Source of the DNA: Thermoplasmata archaeon
GTDB lineage: Archaea > Thermoplasmatota > Thermoplasmata > Lutacidiplasmatales > UBA184
Length of the DNA stretch: 34,264 bases
Direction of reading: 5' to 3'
Assembly (NCBI GenBank): GCA_022750155.1
Contig: JAKIWG010000025.1
Span: 1-34,264, forward strand
The translations under genes were made by a program, and so were the position numbers. How positions within the stretch are numbered: position 1 is the stretch's first letter; every line of letters begins with the position of its first letter. The notes beneath the pieces are model-generated. The model searched no databases and had not been told where the DNA came from. It saw nothing but the letters and a program-made list of their open reading frames with translations. Shown piece after piece: positions 16,211 through 23,509 of the stretch.

Positions 16211-16216
16211 CTTAAG
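16211..16216. promoter_or_regulatory. Symmetric CTTAAG TATA box for two divergent transcripts
   Basis: CTTAAG reads the same on both strands. It lies about 25 nt from the regulator's GTG on the minus strand. On the plus strand it is about 36 nt before the peptide ATG, which has its own Shine-Dalgarno (GAGGT, 16241-16245). I see no second AT-rich element in the 60-bp spacer, so one box may serve both directions. Confidence 0.5.
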
Positions 16217-16218
16217 AG

Positions 16219-16237
16219 CACTTCAGCTATTGAAGTG
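16219..16237. promoter_or_regulatory. Inverted-repeat operator in the divergent promoter
   Basis: CACTTCA-GCTAT-TGAAGTG has perfect 7-bp arms and a 5-bp spacer. It lies directly between the CTTAAG box and the predicted start site of the peptide operon, where a bound winged-helix dimer would block initiation. The HxlR-type regulator is the obvious candidate binder. Confidence 0.6.
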
Positions 16238-16249
16238 ACTGAGGTCCCC

Positions 16250-16372
16250 ATGTCCGAACTCTGTTGCCCGACGCCGTGCTGCCGCATCGCGTGTTGCCGT
16301 ATGCCGTGCTGTGAAACGCCGTGCTGTGACCCGAAGGTCTGCCGACCGGACTGCTGTACGTCGTGTTGTTGA
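16250..16372 (+). CDS. 40-residue metallothionein-like peptide with CC-xxx pentad repeats
   Basis: The short ORF encodes 40 residues, 15 of them Cys. After MSEL the chain is built from pentads beginning Cys-Cys (for example CCPTP, CCRIA, CCETP); one pentad has VC, and the chain ends in two CC pairs. I know of no named family with this pattern; metallothioneins are the nearest functional analogy. A Shine-Dalgarno GAGGT lies 4 nt upstream. The TGA overlaps the arsC ATG by one base (TGATG), so the two are translationally coupled. The DNA is an imperfect 15-nt tandem repeat, suggesting growth by duplication. Thiophilic metal(loid) binding, perhaps arsenite, is inferred from composition and context. 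Confidence 0.75.
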   Translation: MSELCCPTPCCRIACCRMPCCETPCCDPKVCRPDCCTSCC

Positions 16373-16821
16373 TGCCCGCACGGCAGGTCCTCTTCGTCTG
16401 CGTGGAGAACGCCGCCCGCTCGCTCATGGCCGAGAGCATCTTCAACGCGGACCCACCCCCGGGGTGGTCCGCGGATTCTGCCGGAACTCGACCTGCTCTC
16501 GCGCCCAACCCTCGAGCAGCGCCGATGCTCGCCGAGATCGGATTGAAACTGCCTCCGCACCCGCCCCGCGAACTCACCGCGACGATGATCGATTCCGCCT
16601 CGATCCGGGTGACGATGGGTTGCCTGGACGACGCCAGTTGCCCGGCCCGTCTGAAATCGCGGGAGCTTCGAGACTGGGCTCTCCCCGATCCAGGGCGGCT
16701 CGATGACGAGGGGTTTCGAGGAGTTCGGGATGAGATCCGGCGGCGCGTGAGTCTCCTCCACCAGGAAATCGTGGCGATGTCGAGAGGGGAGGACCCCACG
16801 GAGCACGGGGCCGTTCGGTGA
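16372..16821 (+). CDS. arsC: Arsenate reductase of the low-molecular-weight phosphatase (thioredoxin-type ArsC) family
   Basis: The 149-residue protein has the P-loop C10-x5-R16-S (VLFVCVENAARSLMAE). It also has a downstream Cys pair, C84 and C90 (GCLDDASCP), and the general acid D106 (DWALPDP). These positions nearly match B. subtilis ArsC (C10, C82, C89), which reduces arsenate to arsenite by a Cys relay completed by thioredoxin. The extra P-loop Cys of many ArsC proteins is Ala here. ATG 16372 is chosen because of the one-base overlap with the peptide stop. The stop overlaps the aquaporin GTG by 4 nt. A pure tyrosine phosphatase role is unlikely because of the Cys pair. Confidence 0.87.
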   Translation: MPARQVLFVCVENAARSLMAESIFNADPPPGWSADSAGTRPALAPNPRAAPMLAEIGLKLPPHPPRELTATMIDSASIRVTMGCLDDASCPARLKSRELRDWALPDPGRLDDEGFRGVRDEIRRRVSLLHQEIVAMSRGEDPTEHGAVR

Positions 16822-17573
16822 GTCCGAGCCTCCTGTCTCGTCTCGGAGCGGAGCTCGCGGGAACGGCTCTCCTCGTCGGCATCGGCACGGGGGCGATCGT
16901 CGGGGCCGTAGGGACCGGCGGCATCCCGCAATGGCAGATGGCCATCGCGTGGTTCCTCGCGGTGCTCCTCCCGGTCATTTTGTTCATCCGGATCTCGGGG
17001 GCCCACCTGAATCCTGCGGTCACGCTGGCCCTTGCCCTCAGTCGGAGAATGCCTCGGTCGGAGGCTCCGGCGTACGTGGCTGCCCAGATCGCCGGAGCAT
17101 TCCTCGGAAGCACGGCGGTGCTCCTGTCCCTCGGAGACCACGCGCACCTGGGGGCCACCACGCCCTCGATCGAGAACCTTCCGGCGGTGTTCGGGGCGGA
17201 ACTACTGTTCACCGGGGCCTTGGTCGGGTCCGTGTTCGTGCTCGCCGATGCCCGACCGGAGCGGGGTCGTTGGTGCGTGCTGCTTCCCCCCGCCGTGGTG
17301 GGGATTTCGACCTTCTTCATCGGACCGATCACTGGGAGCTCGCTCAACCCAGCCCGTAGCATCGCACCCGCCGTCCTCTCCGGGACCTTCACCGACCTCT
17401 GGGTGTACCTCGTGGCCGTGCCGCTCGCCGCCATCCTCGTTGCCATGCTATGGGGGAGGGGGAATGACGGTGCACCCCCCGCCGCACCAAGAACGAACTC
17501 CGGCGACGAGGGATCCGGCGGGCCAATGGGGGGACCGAAACCTGACGGTCTCTCCGCCCGTCGCCTCCCGTAG
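16818..17573 (+). CDS. Aquaporin/aquaglyceroporin (MIP family), possible arsenite channel
   Basis: The 251-residue protein has six transmembrane helices and both pore motifs: NPA at 65-67 (AHLNPAVT) and NPA at 177-179 followed by the selectivity-filter R180. The hydrophilic Pro/Gly-rich tail after about 214 is longer than usual. Directly after arsC this resembles the AqpS-ArsC arrangement of rhizobia, where arsenite made by ArsC leaves the cell down its gradient through the channel. No ArsB or Acr3 pump is in the window. Arsenite transport here is inferred from context. Confidence 0.9.
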   Translation: MSPSLLSRLGAELAGTALLVGIGTGAIVGAVGTGGIPQWQMAIAWFLAVLLPVILFIRISGAHLNPAVTLALALSRRMPRSEAPAYVAAQIAGAFLGSTAVLLSLGDHAHLGATTPSIENLPAVFGAELLFTGALVGSVFVLADARPERGRWCVLLPPAVVGISTFFIGPITGSSLNPARSIAPAVLSGTFTDLWVYLVAVPLAAILVAMLWGRGNDGAPPAAPRTNSGDEGSGGPMGGPKPDGLSARRLP

Positions 17574-17781
17574 GCACCTTCGGGCCAGGACCGCCGTTTC
17601 GTCGGCGTCGCGAGAGCGCCCCCCCCCGCGGCGTGGACGCATCGGAGCTCCAGCCCTCCGGTGGAACTCGGGATACGTCGCCGAATCCATGATCCCGGCG
17701 CCGTGCCGTTCTGCTGGGGATGCGACAGCGGGCCCACGAGGGGGGAGCGGACGAGGAGCTTCCATCCCCTCCGGGCCGCCG

Positions 17782-17787
17782 TAAAAT
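17782..17787 (+). promoter_or_regulatory. TATA box of the M20 hydrolase gene
   Basis: TAAAAT is centred 27 nt before the ATG at 17811, predicting a leaderless transcript. The preceding stretch from 17574 shows no gene that I can support. Confidence 0.55.
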
Positions 17788-17810
17788 AGCTCCAAGCCCG
17801 TCCGCAAGTC

Positions 17811-19001
17811 ATGCGCGCGTCGAGAGGGCCGTGGGTCACTGAGGCCCGACGGCAGCTCCCGGCAATGCGCACGTGGCGGGCCGCTCTGCACCAGGAACCC
17901 GAGCTCGCGAACGAGGAGGTGCGCACGCAATCCAAGCTGGTCACGGCCCTCGAGGGGCTCGGAATCCGGGCCGAAACCTATCCCCGGTTCACGGGGGTCC
18001 GGGCCGTCATCGGGGCCGACCGGCCCGGGGTCGTCGTGGCCCTGCGCGCGGACATGGACGCGCTCCCGGTCACGGAACAGACGGGGCTCCCGTTCGGGTC
18101 CCGGAGTCCCGGGCGCATGCACGCGTGCGGGCACGACGTCCACATGGCGTGTCTCCTCGGCGCGGCCGCGGTGCTGAAACGAAAGGAGGCGACGCTCCGG
18201 GGTCCGACCGTTCTCCTCTTCCAGCCCGCCGAGGAGGAGGGGACCCGCGGCGGAGCGCTCCCGTTCCTGGAGCACGGAGCATTCACGCGGCCCAAGGTCG
18301 ACTTCGTGCTCGGCCAACACGTGGCTCCCGAGATCCCGCTCGGACACATCGGCTGGAAGAAGGGCGCGATGATGGCCGCGGCCGACCACCTCATCATCCG
18401 AGTTCGGGGTAGGGCGGGGCACGCGGCCTACCCGCACGCGGGGCCGGATGCGGTCCTGACCGCCGCAGAGGTCATCACCGGGCTCCAGGCGATCGTCAGC
18501 CGGATCCGGGATCCGGTCGATCCCGTCGTCATCAGCGTCGGGATGGTCCATGGGGGAACCCGTCACAACGTCCTGCCGGAGGAGGTGGTGCTCGAGGGCA
18601 CGATCCGCACGTTCCGTCCGGAGACCCGCGCGCAGATGGAGCGGGTCCTTCGACGCAGGGTCCGGCACATCGCCCTCAGCAACGGCGCCTCGGCGCGCGT
18701 GACGATCCGCCCCGGCTACCCCGTGACCTTCAACCCCCCCGCCACGACCGAGGTGATCGTCCAGGCCCTCGCGGAGGAGTTCGGAGAGCAGGCGGTCGAG
18801 GAGATCGAACGCCCCGTGATGGGGGCCGAGGATTTTTCCCGATACCTGGAGAGGGTCCCGGGGACTTTTCTGTTCCTGGGCGTGGGGGAGGGCGCCGTGC
18901 CCGCATCCCTGCACTCTCCTACCTTCGCGCCGACCGATTCGGCCCTCGTGCCGGGTTGTGCGGCGCTGCTCGCGGCCACGGCCGGCCTACAAAGGAGCTG
19001 A
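17811..19001 (+). CDS. M20 family amidohydrolase (hippurate / N-acyl-amino-acid hydrolase type)
   Basis: The 396-residue metal-dependent hydrolase cleaves N-acyl or similar amide bonds of amino-acid conjugates in characterised relatives. M20D motifs are LRADMDALPV, MHACGHDVHMA (metal-binding Cys and His), FQPAEEEGTRGG (catalytic and bridging Glu) and GAEDFSRYL near the C-terminus. The lid/dimerisation domain lies between about residues 190 and 300 (GRAGHAAYPHAGPDAV). The substrate cannot be assigned. The next gene begins 2 nt after the stop, so the two are probably co-transcribed. Confidence 0.9.
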   Translation: MRASRGPWVTEARRQLPAMRTWRAALHQEPELANEEVRTQSKLVTALEGLGIRAETYPRFTGVRAVIGADRPGVVVALRADMDALPVTEQTGLPFGSRSPGRMHACGHDVHMACLLGAAAVLKRKEATLRGPTVLLFQPAEEEGTRGGALPFLEHGAFTRPKVDFVLGQHVAPEIPLGHIGWKKGAMMAAADHLIIRVRGRAGHAAYPHAGPDAVLTAAEVITGLQAIVSRIRDPVDPVVISVGMVHGGTRHNVLPEEVVLEGTIRTFRPETRAQMERVLRRRVRHIALSNGASARVTIRPGYPVTFNPPATTEVIVQALAEEFGEQAVEEIERPVMGAEDFSRYLERVPGTFLFLGVGEGAVPASLHSPTFAPTDSALVPGCAALLAATAGLQRS

Positions 19002-19003
19002 AC

Positions 19004-20221
19004 GTGTCGGTGGGTTCGCTTCGCTCGCACTTTCCTGCGTTGCGCGACCGCCCGGATGGGCCGACCCCGGCGTATCTCGATTCGGCGTGCATGAGCCTCG
19101 TCCCGGTCGAGGTCCTCGACGCCATGGAGGAGTACTACCGCGACTATCCGGGGTGCGCCGGGCGCTCGTTGCACCGATACGCCGAGGAGGTCGGGCATCG
19201 CTACGAGGCCGCGCGCGCCGGACTTGCACGATTCCTCGGGGCCGAGAGCCCCGACGCCGTCGTCTTCCTCCGGAACGCCTCCGAGGCGATCAACCTGGTC
19301 GCCCAGGGCCTCGCGTGGAACCCCGGCGACGCGGTGCTCATCTCCGACCAGGAACACAATTCGAATCTCATCGTCTGGCAACGGCTCGCCCAGGAGCGCG
19401 GGATCCGGGTGGAGGTCCTCGACCTCCCCCCCGGGGGAGGGTTCCCGACGGAGGCGTACGAGTCGGCCCTGAAACGCGGGGTCCGGCTGGTGAGCCTGTT
19501 CCATACATCGAACCTCGACGGACGCTCTCTCCCCGTACGGGAGATCGTGGAGCGCGCCCATGCCCATGGGGCGCGCGTGCTCCTGGACGGCTGCCAGGCG
19601 GCACCCCACGTCCCCGTTCACCTGAAGGATTGGGGAGTGGACTACTACGCGGTCAGCGCGCACAAGATGCTCGGCCCCACCGGGACCGGCGCTCTCATCG
19701 GCACCGCTCGGAGCCTCGGGGACCTTCGGCCGCTCCTCGTCGGCGGGGAGACGGTGGAGTGGTCGACGCTCACCGAGCACGAGCTTCGGCCTCCTCCGCA
19801 CCGATTCGAGGCCGGGCTGCAGAACTACGCCGGGGTGCTCGGAGCCCATGCGGCCGTGAAGTTCCTCGAGCAGGCGGGCCTGGACGAGACGCGCGCCCAC
19901 GATGAGGCCCTCAACCGCAAGGTCACGAAGGCGCTCGAGGGGGAGTCACGGGTCCACCTCCTCGGCCCGACGAATCCATCGGATCGGCCGAGCATCTTCG
20001 CCTTCCACCTGGACGGCGTCGACGCGAACGACGCGGCGCTCTTCCTGGACGAGGGCTACCAGGTGCTCGTGCGATCCGGGATGCACTGCGTGCACTCGTG
20101 GTACCGGAAGCGGAACCTCCCGGGGAACGTCCGCGCCTCCTTCTACATGTACAACGACGACCGGGACGTCGACCGGCTCATCGACGGCGTCCGCGAGATG
20201 ATCGAGAAGATCCCCGTCTGA
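19004..20221 (+). CDS. Cysteine desulfurase-like class V aminotransferase
   Basis: The 405-residue PLP enzyme of the SufS/CsdA-like group has PLP lysine K221 in SAHKMLGPTGTG, the NSN motif EHNSNLIVWQ, and a candidate persulfide Cys C362 in RSGMHC. It would take sulfur from cysteine for Fe-S clusters or thiolation, although some relatives act on other substrates. No suf or isc genes adjoin it. GTG 19004 is supported by a strong Shine-Dalgarno (AAAGGAG, 18991-18997) placed across the stop of the M20 gene. The link to the amidohydrolase is unclear. Confidence 0.85.
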   Translation: MSVGSLRSHFPALRDRPDGPTPAYLDSACMSLVPVEVLDAMEEYYRDYPGCAGRSLHRYAEEVGHRYEAARAGLARFLGAESPDAVVFLRNASEAINLVAQGLAWNPGDAVLISDQEHNSNLIVWQRLAQERGIRVEVLDLPPGGGFPTEAYESALKRGVRLVSLFHTSNLDGRSLPVREIVERAHAHGARVLLDGCQAAPHVPVHLKDWGVDYYAVSAHKMLGPTGTGALIGTARSLGDLRPLLVGGETVEWSTLTEHELRPPPHRFEAGLQNYAGVLGAHAAVKFLEQAGLDETRAHDEALNRKVTKALEGESRVHLLGPTNPSDRPSIFAFHLDGVDANDAALFLDEGYQVLVRSGMHCVHSWYRKRNLPGNVRASFYMYNDDRDVDRLIDGVREMIEKIPV

Positions 20222-20240
20222 CCCGGGCGGGAGCTCTCGC

Positions 20241-21056
20241 CTACCGGTACATCGGCGGCGAGGCCGTGGGCGGGCGTTCGGAGTGCCCCTTGTCCTGGGC
20301 GTGGCGCTGGATCGACAACAGCTGCTGCTCGATGCGCTCGGCCTCGTGGTAGAGGGGGACCGGGTCGAGGGGGGTCCGCAACAGGATGTGGTTGATCGTC
20401 TCGATGACCTTGGCCGCGGCGCGGGCGTCCGGGTAGTCGGACTGCGCTTCGGCGAGGAACGTCAGTACGTCGAACCCGCGCCGTCGACCTTCGTTCAGGA
20501 GCACGCCAGCGATGCCGGTGATCACGCCCTCGCTGAACGGCAGCATGTTCGGTTCGACGTAGAGCTCGCGCGCCTTGCGGGTGCTCGCCACGCCGTAGAC
20601 CTTCACGTCGGAGAGCTTCGGTGGCTTCCCCCGGACCGGTTCGCCAAGCGGCTTGTCGACGACGAGCCCCTCGGGAGAGACGAGCATCGAGCAGCGTTGC
20701 TCCTGGACCCAGTCCATGATCGAGATGGCGAGCGGATGGATGATCGACGGGGCGGGGTGGAACTCGGAGACGAACGCCACGATGCGGTCGGCGACGCGGC
20801 CCGCACGGTCGGCCGCCGGACGACCGGCATAGATCCGCACCGGGTGCTGGGGGGAGCCGGCGCGGACGAGGGAGACGGTGGGGAAGGCGGGGGACTCGAC
20901 GATCCCGATCTGCTCCATCTCGAGCGTGTCGATCAGATAGTTCGCCACGATCGAGCTCACGAGGCCCACGGAGGGAAACCCGTCGATGACGATCGCGCCC
21001 TCGACATCGACCCTCTTCAACTCGTAGATCCGGACCTCGTCCGGCCGCATCGGCAT
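20241..21056 (-). CDS. PAC2-family protein (proteasome assembly chaperone-like)
   Basis: The 271-residue protein matches the archaeal PAC2/COG2047 group: GAIVIDGFPSVGLVSSIVANYLID, YAGRPA, the central SEGVITGIAGVLLNEGRRRGFDVLTFLAEAQSDYPDARAA block and a C-terminal helix. Eukaryotic PAC2 helps assemble the proteasome alpha ring; archaeal roles are less settled. It lies 5 nt after the 119-residue gene and is presumably co-transcribed with it. The start is taken at the first of two closely spaced ATGs (residues 1 and 3). Confidence 0.88.
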   Translation of the reverse strand: MPMRPDEVRIYELKRVDVEGAIVIDGFPSVGLVSSIVANYLIDTLEMEQIGIVESPAFPTVSLVRAGSPQHPVRIYAGRPAADRAGRVADRIVAFVSEFHPAPSIIHPLAISIMDWVQEQRCSMLVSPEGLVVDKPLGEPVRGKPPKLSDVKVYGVASTRKARELYVEPNMLPFSEGVITGIAGVLLNEGRRRGFDVLTFLAEAQSDYPDARAAAKVIETINHILLRTPLDPVPLYHEAERIEQQLLSIQRHAQDKGHSERPPTASPPMYR

Positions 21057-21061
21057 GGGAC

Positions 21062-21421
21062 TCAGAGGGACTTCTCGACGATGTTGCCGAGTTCCCGACT
21101 GATCAGGTCGACGATGTCCTTCGTGAGCGCGGCCCGGATGTTCGGGGGGACGGTGGCCATCCCCAGGCGTGCCGTGCACGTCCCCACGCGGATGAGGGCG
21201 GCGTACTCCATCGCCCGCGCCTCCAGCAGTTGGCGCACGGAGTCCTTCAGGTCGTGCGCGAGTTGGGGGTCCTCCTCGAGAGTGCGTTCGATGTGCCGTC
21301 GGATCTCGTCCTTGATGATGTCGCGCGTCGCCTCCCGGACGATCTCCTCCGGCCGCAGCAGGTCGCGGGTGCTTTTCATGAGGGTGTCGATCGGTTCACC
21401 CGCAGAAGGACCGTCCGGCAT
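21062..21421 (-). CDS. Small helical protein of unknown function
   Basis: The 119-residue protein is predicted to be almost all helix and is rich in charged residues (PEEIVREATRDIIKDEIRRH), with a C-terminal stretch of alternating hydrophobic residues. I do not recognise the family. The ATG at 21421 has a TATA-like box about 29 nt upstream, favouring this start over the internal ATG (residue 15). It is the first gene of an operon with the PAC2 protein, so a role with proteasome or chaperone assembly is a guess from context only. Confidence 0.7.
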   Translation of the reverse strand: MPDGPSAGEPIDTLMKSTRDLLRPEEIVREATRDIIKDEIRRHIERTLEEDPQLAHDLKDSVRQLLEARAMEYAALIRVGTCTARLGMATVPPNIRAALTKDIVDLISRELGNIVEKSL

Positions 21422-21446
21422 CGACGCCGAGCATCGGCCTTCGCGG

Positions 21447-21453
21447 GATAAGG
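21447..21453 (-). promoter_or_regulatory. TATA-like box of the helical protein/PAC2 operon
   Basis: CCTTATC on the minus strand is centred about 29 nt before the ATG at 21421, consistent with leaderless initiation. Confidence 0.45.
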
Positions 21454-21519
21454 ATTTGTGCTGAGCGGGTGCGACGAGCGCCGCGGTGAGGCGCGCCGTC
21501 GGCCTTCGCCGGTCAAACT

Positions 21520-21526
21520 CTTTATG
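21520..21526 (+). promoter_or_regulatory. TATA box of tRNA-Ala
   Basis: CTTTATG is centred about 31 nt upstream of the first tRNA base, the usual distance for archaeal tRNA promoters. Confidence 0.55.
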
Positions 21527-21553
21527 CCGACTCCGGTGTGGCCCGACCGCAGT

Positions 21554-21659
21554 GGGCCGGTAGATCAGCCCGGAAGATCGCTACCTTGGCAAGGTAGAGG
21601 CCGCGAGTTCAAACCGCGTTGGGGATCTCCCCCTCCGCCGGAAACTCTCGCCCGGTCCA
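21554..21659 (+). tRNA. tRNA-Ala (anticodon GGC) interrupted in the T-loop
   Basis: The acceptor GGGCCGG (21554-21560) pairs with CCGGTCC (21652-21658) and includes the G3-U70 alanine identity pair, with discriminator A at 21659. The D-stem is GATC/GATC. The anticodon arm CTACC-TTGGCAA-GGTAG gives anticodon GGC. T-stem GCGAG (21603-21607) pairs with CTCGC only at 21647-21651. Between them TTCAAA is followed by about 32 extra nt, so the gene is complete only if an intron is removed from the T-loop. The 3' CCA is not encoded. Confidence 0.88.
21614..21645 (+). other. Predicted 32-nt intron in the T-loop of tRNA-Ala
   Basis: Removing these bases restores a seven-base T-loop (TTCAAA plus T). Equivalent boundaries up to three bases earlier give TTCAACT. 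The insert has a GGGG/CCCC hairpin core (21621-21632), and CCG/CGG (21614-21616 with 21639-21641) pair near its ends, so only an imperfect bulge-helix-bulge can be drawn by eye. The position corresponds to about 59/60 in tRNA numbering. Confidence 0.7.
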
Positions 21660-21733
21660 CTCCTCCGCTCCCGGCCCGTCGGCCGAAGGTTCGTACATTG
21701 TCGAACCCCCCCACCGACATGAAGGCTCACCGA

Positions 21734-21739
21734 TTTATA
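21734..21739 (+). promoter_or_regulatory. TATA box of the HTH-mevalonate operon
   Basis: TTTATA lies about 26 nt before the GTG at 21762, predicting a leaderless mRNA for the regulator gene that heads the operon. Confidence 0.6.
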
Positions 21740-21761
21740 CCGACGGTTTCCTCCGAACTCG

Positions 21762-22439
21762 GTGGACGCCGAGCTGCGCGAGAAGATCGCCGGAGAAGTG
21801 GTGCTCTCCGCACATCCCGGTCGCACGCTGCGCAAATGGCGCGAGGACTTTGCGATCTCCCAACGCGATCTCGCCAAGGCCCTCGCGACGGTGCCCTCGG
21901 TGATCTCCGACTACGAAAGCGAGCGACGGGCGAGCCCCGGCGCCGCGTTCATCCGCCGCTACGTCCAGGCGCTTGTCGACGTTGACCTACACACGGGCGG
22001 AAAGGTCGGTCAGCGCCTCGGGATGCGGCCCCACTCCGAGGGGATCGTCGGGATGCGGGAGTTCTCCGTCGCCGTTCCGCTGAAGGCCCTCTCCGACCAG
22101 CTCGATGCGCGCTCGGTCAGCCGCGTCGACCTGCACCGCGACATCCATGGGTTCACGCTGCTCGACGCGCCCCGCGCGATCCTGTCGATCGACGCGGCGC
22201 ACTTCGTGGAGGTGTACGGCTGGACCACGCAGCGCGCCCTCATCTTCTCCAACGTCAAGTATGGCCGCTCTCCGATGGTGGCGATCCGCGCCCACCCGCT
22301 CAAGCCGGCCGCGGTCTTCTTCTCTGACCCCGGGCGGGTCGACCCGCTCGCGGTACGTCTCTCCGAGCTCGAGAACATCCCGCTCCTCACCACGCCCCTC
22401 GCAGCGGCCGAGGTACTCGAGCGTCTCGAGGAGCTCTAG
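21762..22439 (+). CDS. HTH transcriptional regulator heading the mevalonate operon (COG1709-like)
   Basis: The 225-residue protein has an XRE-type HTH near residues 20-70 ([38 protein letters not shown]), then a domain found in archaeal regulators of this type, with sensory features I cannot identify. It starts with GTG 21762, right at the predicted transcription start. The next gene, HMG-CoA synthase, begins 16 nt after its stop. A similar HTH gene commonly precedes archaeal HMG-CoA synthase, so control of isoprenoid lipid synthesis, probably with autoregulation, is inferred. Confidence 0.85.
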   Translation: MDAELREKIAGEVVLSAHPGRTLRKWREDFAISQRDLAKALATVPSVISDYESERRASPGAAFIRRYVQALVDVDLHTGGKVGQRLGMRPHSEGIVGMREFSVAVPLKALSDQLDARSVSRVDLHRDIHGFTLLDAPRAILSIDAAHFVEVYGWTTQRALIFSNVKYGRSPMVAIRAHPLKPAAVFFSDPGRVDPLAVRLSELENIPLLTTPLAAAEVLERLEEL

Positions 22440-22455
22440 CACGGAAGGGATCGAG

Positions 22456-23508
22456 ATGGAAGCGGGAATAGTCAGCTACGGGGCGTACGTCCCCCGCCAC
22501 CGGATCACGCCGACGGAGATCGGGAAGGTCTGGGGGGTCGACGGGGCGGGAATGGGCCTCGGCCTCAACGTCCACCGAAAGAGCGTGCCGGCACCGGACG
22601 AGGACACGATCACGATCTCGACCGAGGCGCTGCGGGCCGCCCTCATCCGCGGGGCGATCGACCCGCAGGAGATCGGGGCCCTGTACATCGGGAGTGAATC
22701 GCATCCGTACGCGGTCAAGCCGTCGGCGACCGTCGTGGCGCAGGCCGTGGGAGCGACCCCGAACCTCACCGCCGCGGACTACGAGTTCGCATGCAAGGCC
22801 GGGACCGCGGCGATCCAGACGTGCCTCGGCCTCGTGGGGGCCAAGATGGTCCGATACGGGGTCGCAATCGGGACCGATACCTCCCAGGGCGCGCCCGGCG
22901 ATGCCCTCGAGTACTCCGCGAGCGCCGGAGGGGCCGCGTTGATCATCGGGCGCGAGCGGGTCATTGCGAGGGTGGAGGACACCGTCTCCTACACCACCGA
23001 CACCCCGGATTTCTGGCGCCGCGAGGGCCAACGGTATCCGAGCCACAGCGGCCGCTTCACCGGGGAGCCCGCCTACTTCCGACACGTGACGGAGTGCGCG
23101 AACCGGATGATGGAGCGGGTCCACTCCAAGGCGTCGGACTATCAGCACGTCGTCTTCCATCAGCCCAACGGGAAGTTCCCCCAGCGGGTCGGAAAGCAGC
23201 TCGGGTTCTCCGAGGCCCAGATGCGGCACGGTCTCGTCACCCCCTACATCGGCAACACCTACTCGGCCGCGGCGCTCATCGGGCTCGCCAACGTCCTCGA
23301 CCACGCGGGCCCGGGCGAGCGGATCCTGATGGTGGGCTACGGGAGCGGGGCGGGCTCGGACGCCTTCGACATCGTCACCACCGAGGAGATCGCGACCTAC
23401 GACCGTTCCTTCGGCCCGCCGGTCGAGCAGTACCTGCACAACGGCGTCGAGATCCCCTACGCGACCTACGCCAAGTTCCGGGGAAAGATCACGATGGGAG
23501 GGGAGTAG
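22456..23508 (+). CDS. Hydroxymethylglutaryl-CoA synthase (archaeal type)
   Basis: The 350-residue enzyme condenses acetyl-CoA with acetoacetyl-CoA in the mevalonate pathway to archaeal isoprenoid lipids. The catalytic residues look intact: E81 ([11 protein letters not shown]), nucleophile C113 (EFACKAGT) and the His of [11 protein letters not shown] near 236. ATG 22456 follows a GGAAGGG ribosome site. It precedes the thiolase homologue by 1 nt. In methanogens the same three proteins (thiolase, HMG-CoA synthase, DUF35) form one complex with a shared CoA site. Confidence 0.95.
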   Translation: MEAGIVSYGAYVPRHRITPTEIGKVWGVDGAGMGLGLNVHRKSVPAPDEDTITISTEALRAALIRGAIDPQEIGALYIGSESHPYAVKPSATVVAQAVGATPNLTAADYEFACKAGTAAIQTCLGLVGAKMVRYGVAIGTDTSQGAPGDALEYSASAGGAALIIGRERVIARVEDTVSYTTDTPDFWRREGQRYPSHSGRFTGEPAYFRHVTECANRMMERVHSKASDYQHVVFHQPNGKFPQRVGKQLGFSEAQMRHGLVTPYIGNTYSAAALIGLANVLDHAGPGERILMVGYGSGAGSDAFDIVTTEEIATYDRSFGPPVEQYLHNGVEIPYATYAKFRGKITMGGE

Positions 23509-23509
23509 G

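Noticed and set aside
16227-16373. Minus-strand Gln/His-rich repeat frame opposite the Cys peptide
   Set aside because: It is the complement of the 15-nt repeat. Only the plus strand has a start, ribosome site, promoter and coupling to arsC.
21554-21659. Reading the tRNA-Ala locus as a broken pseudo-tRNA ending at 21630
   Set aside because: A perfectly matching 3' T-stem and acceptor, including U70 and discriminator A, follow 32 nt later, and tRNA-Arg shows the same layout.
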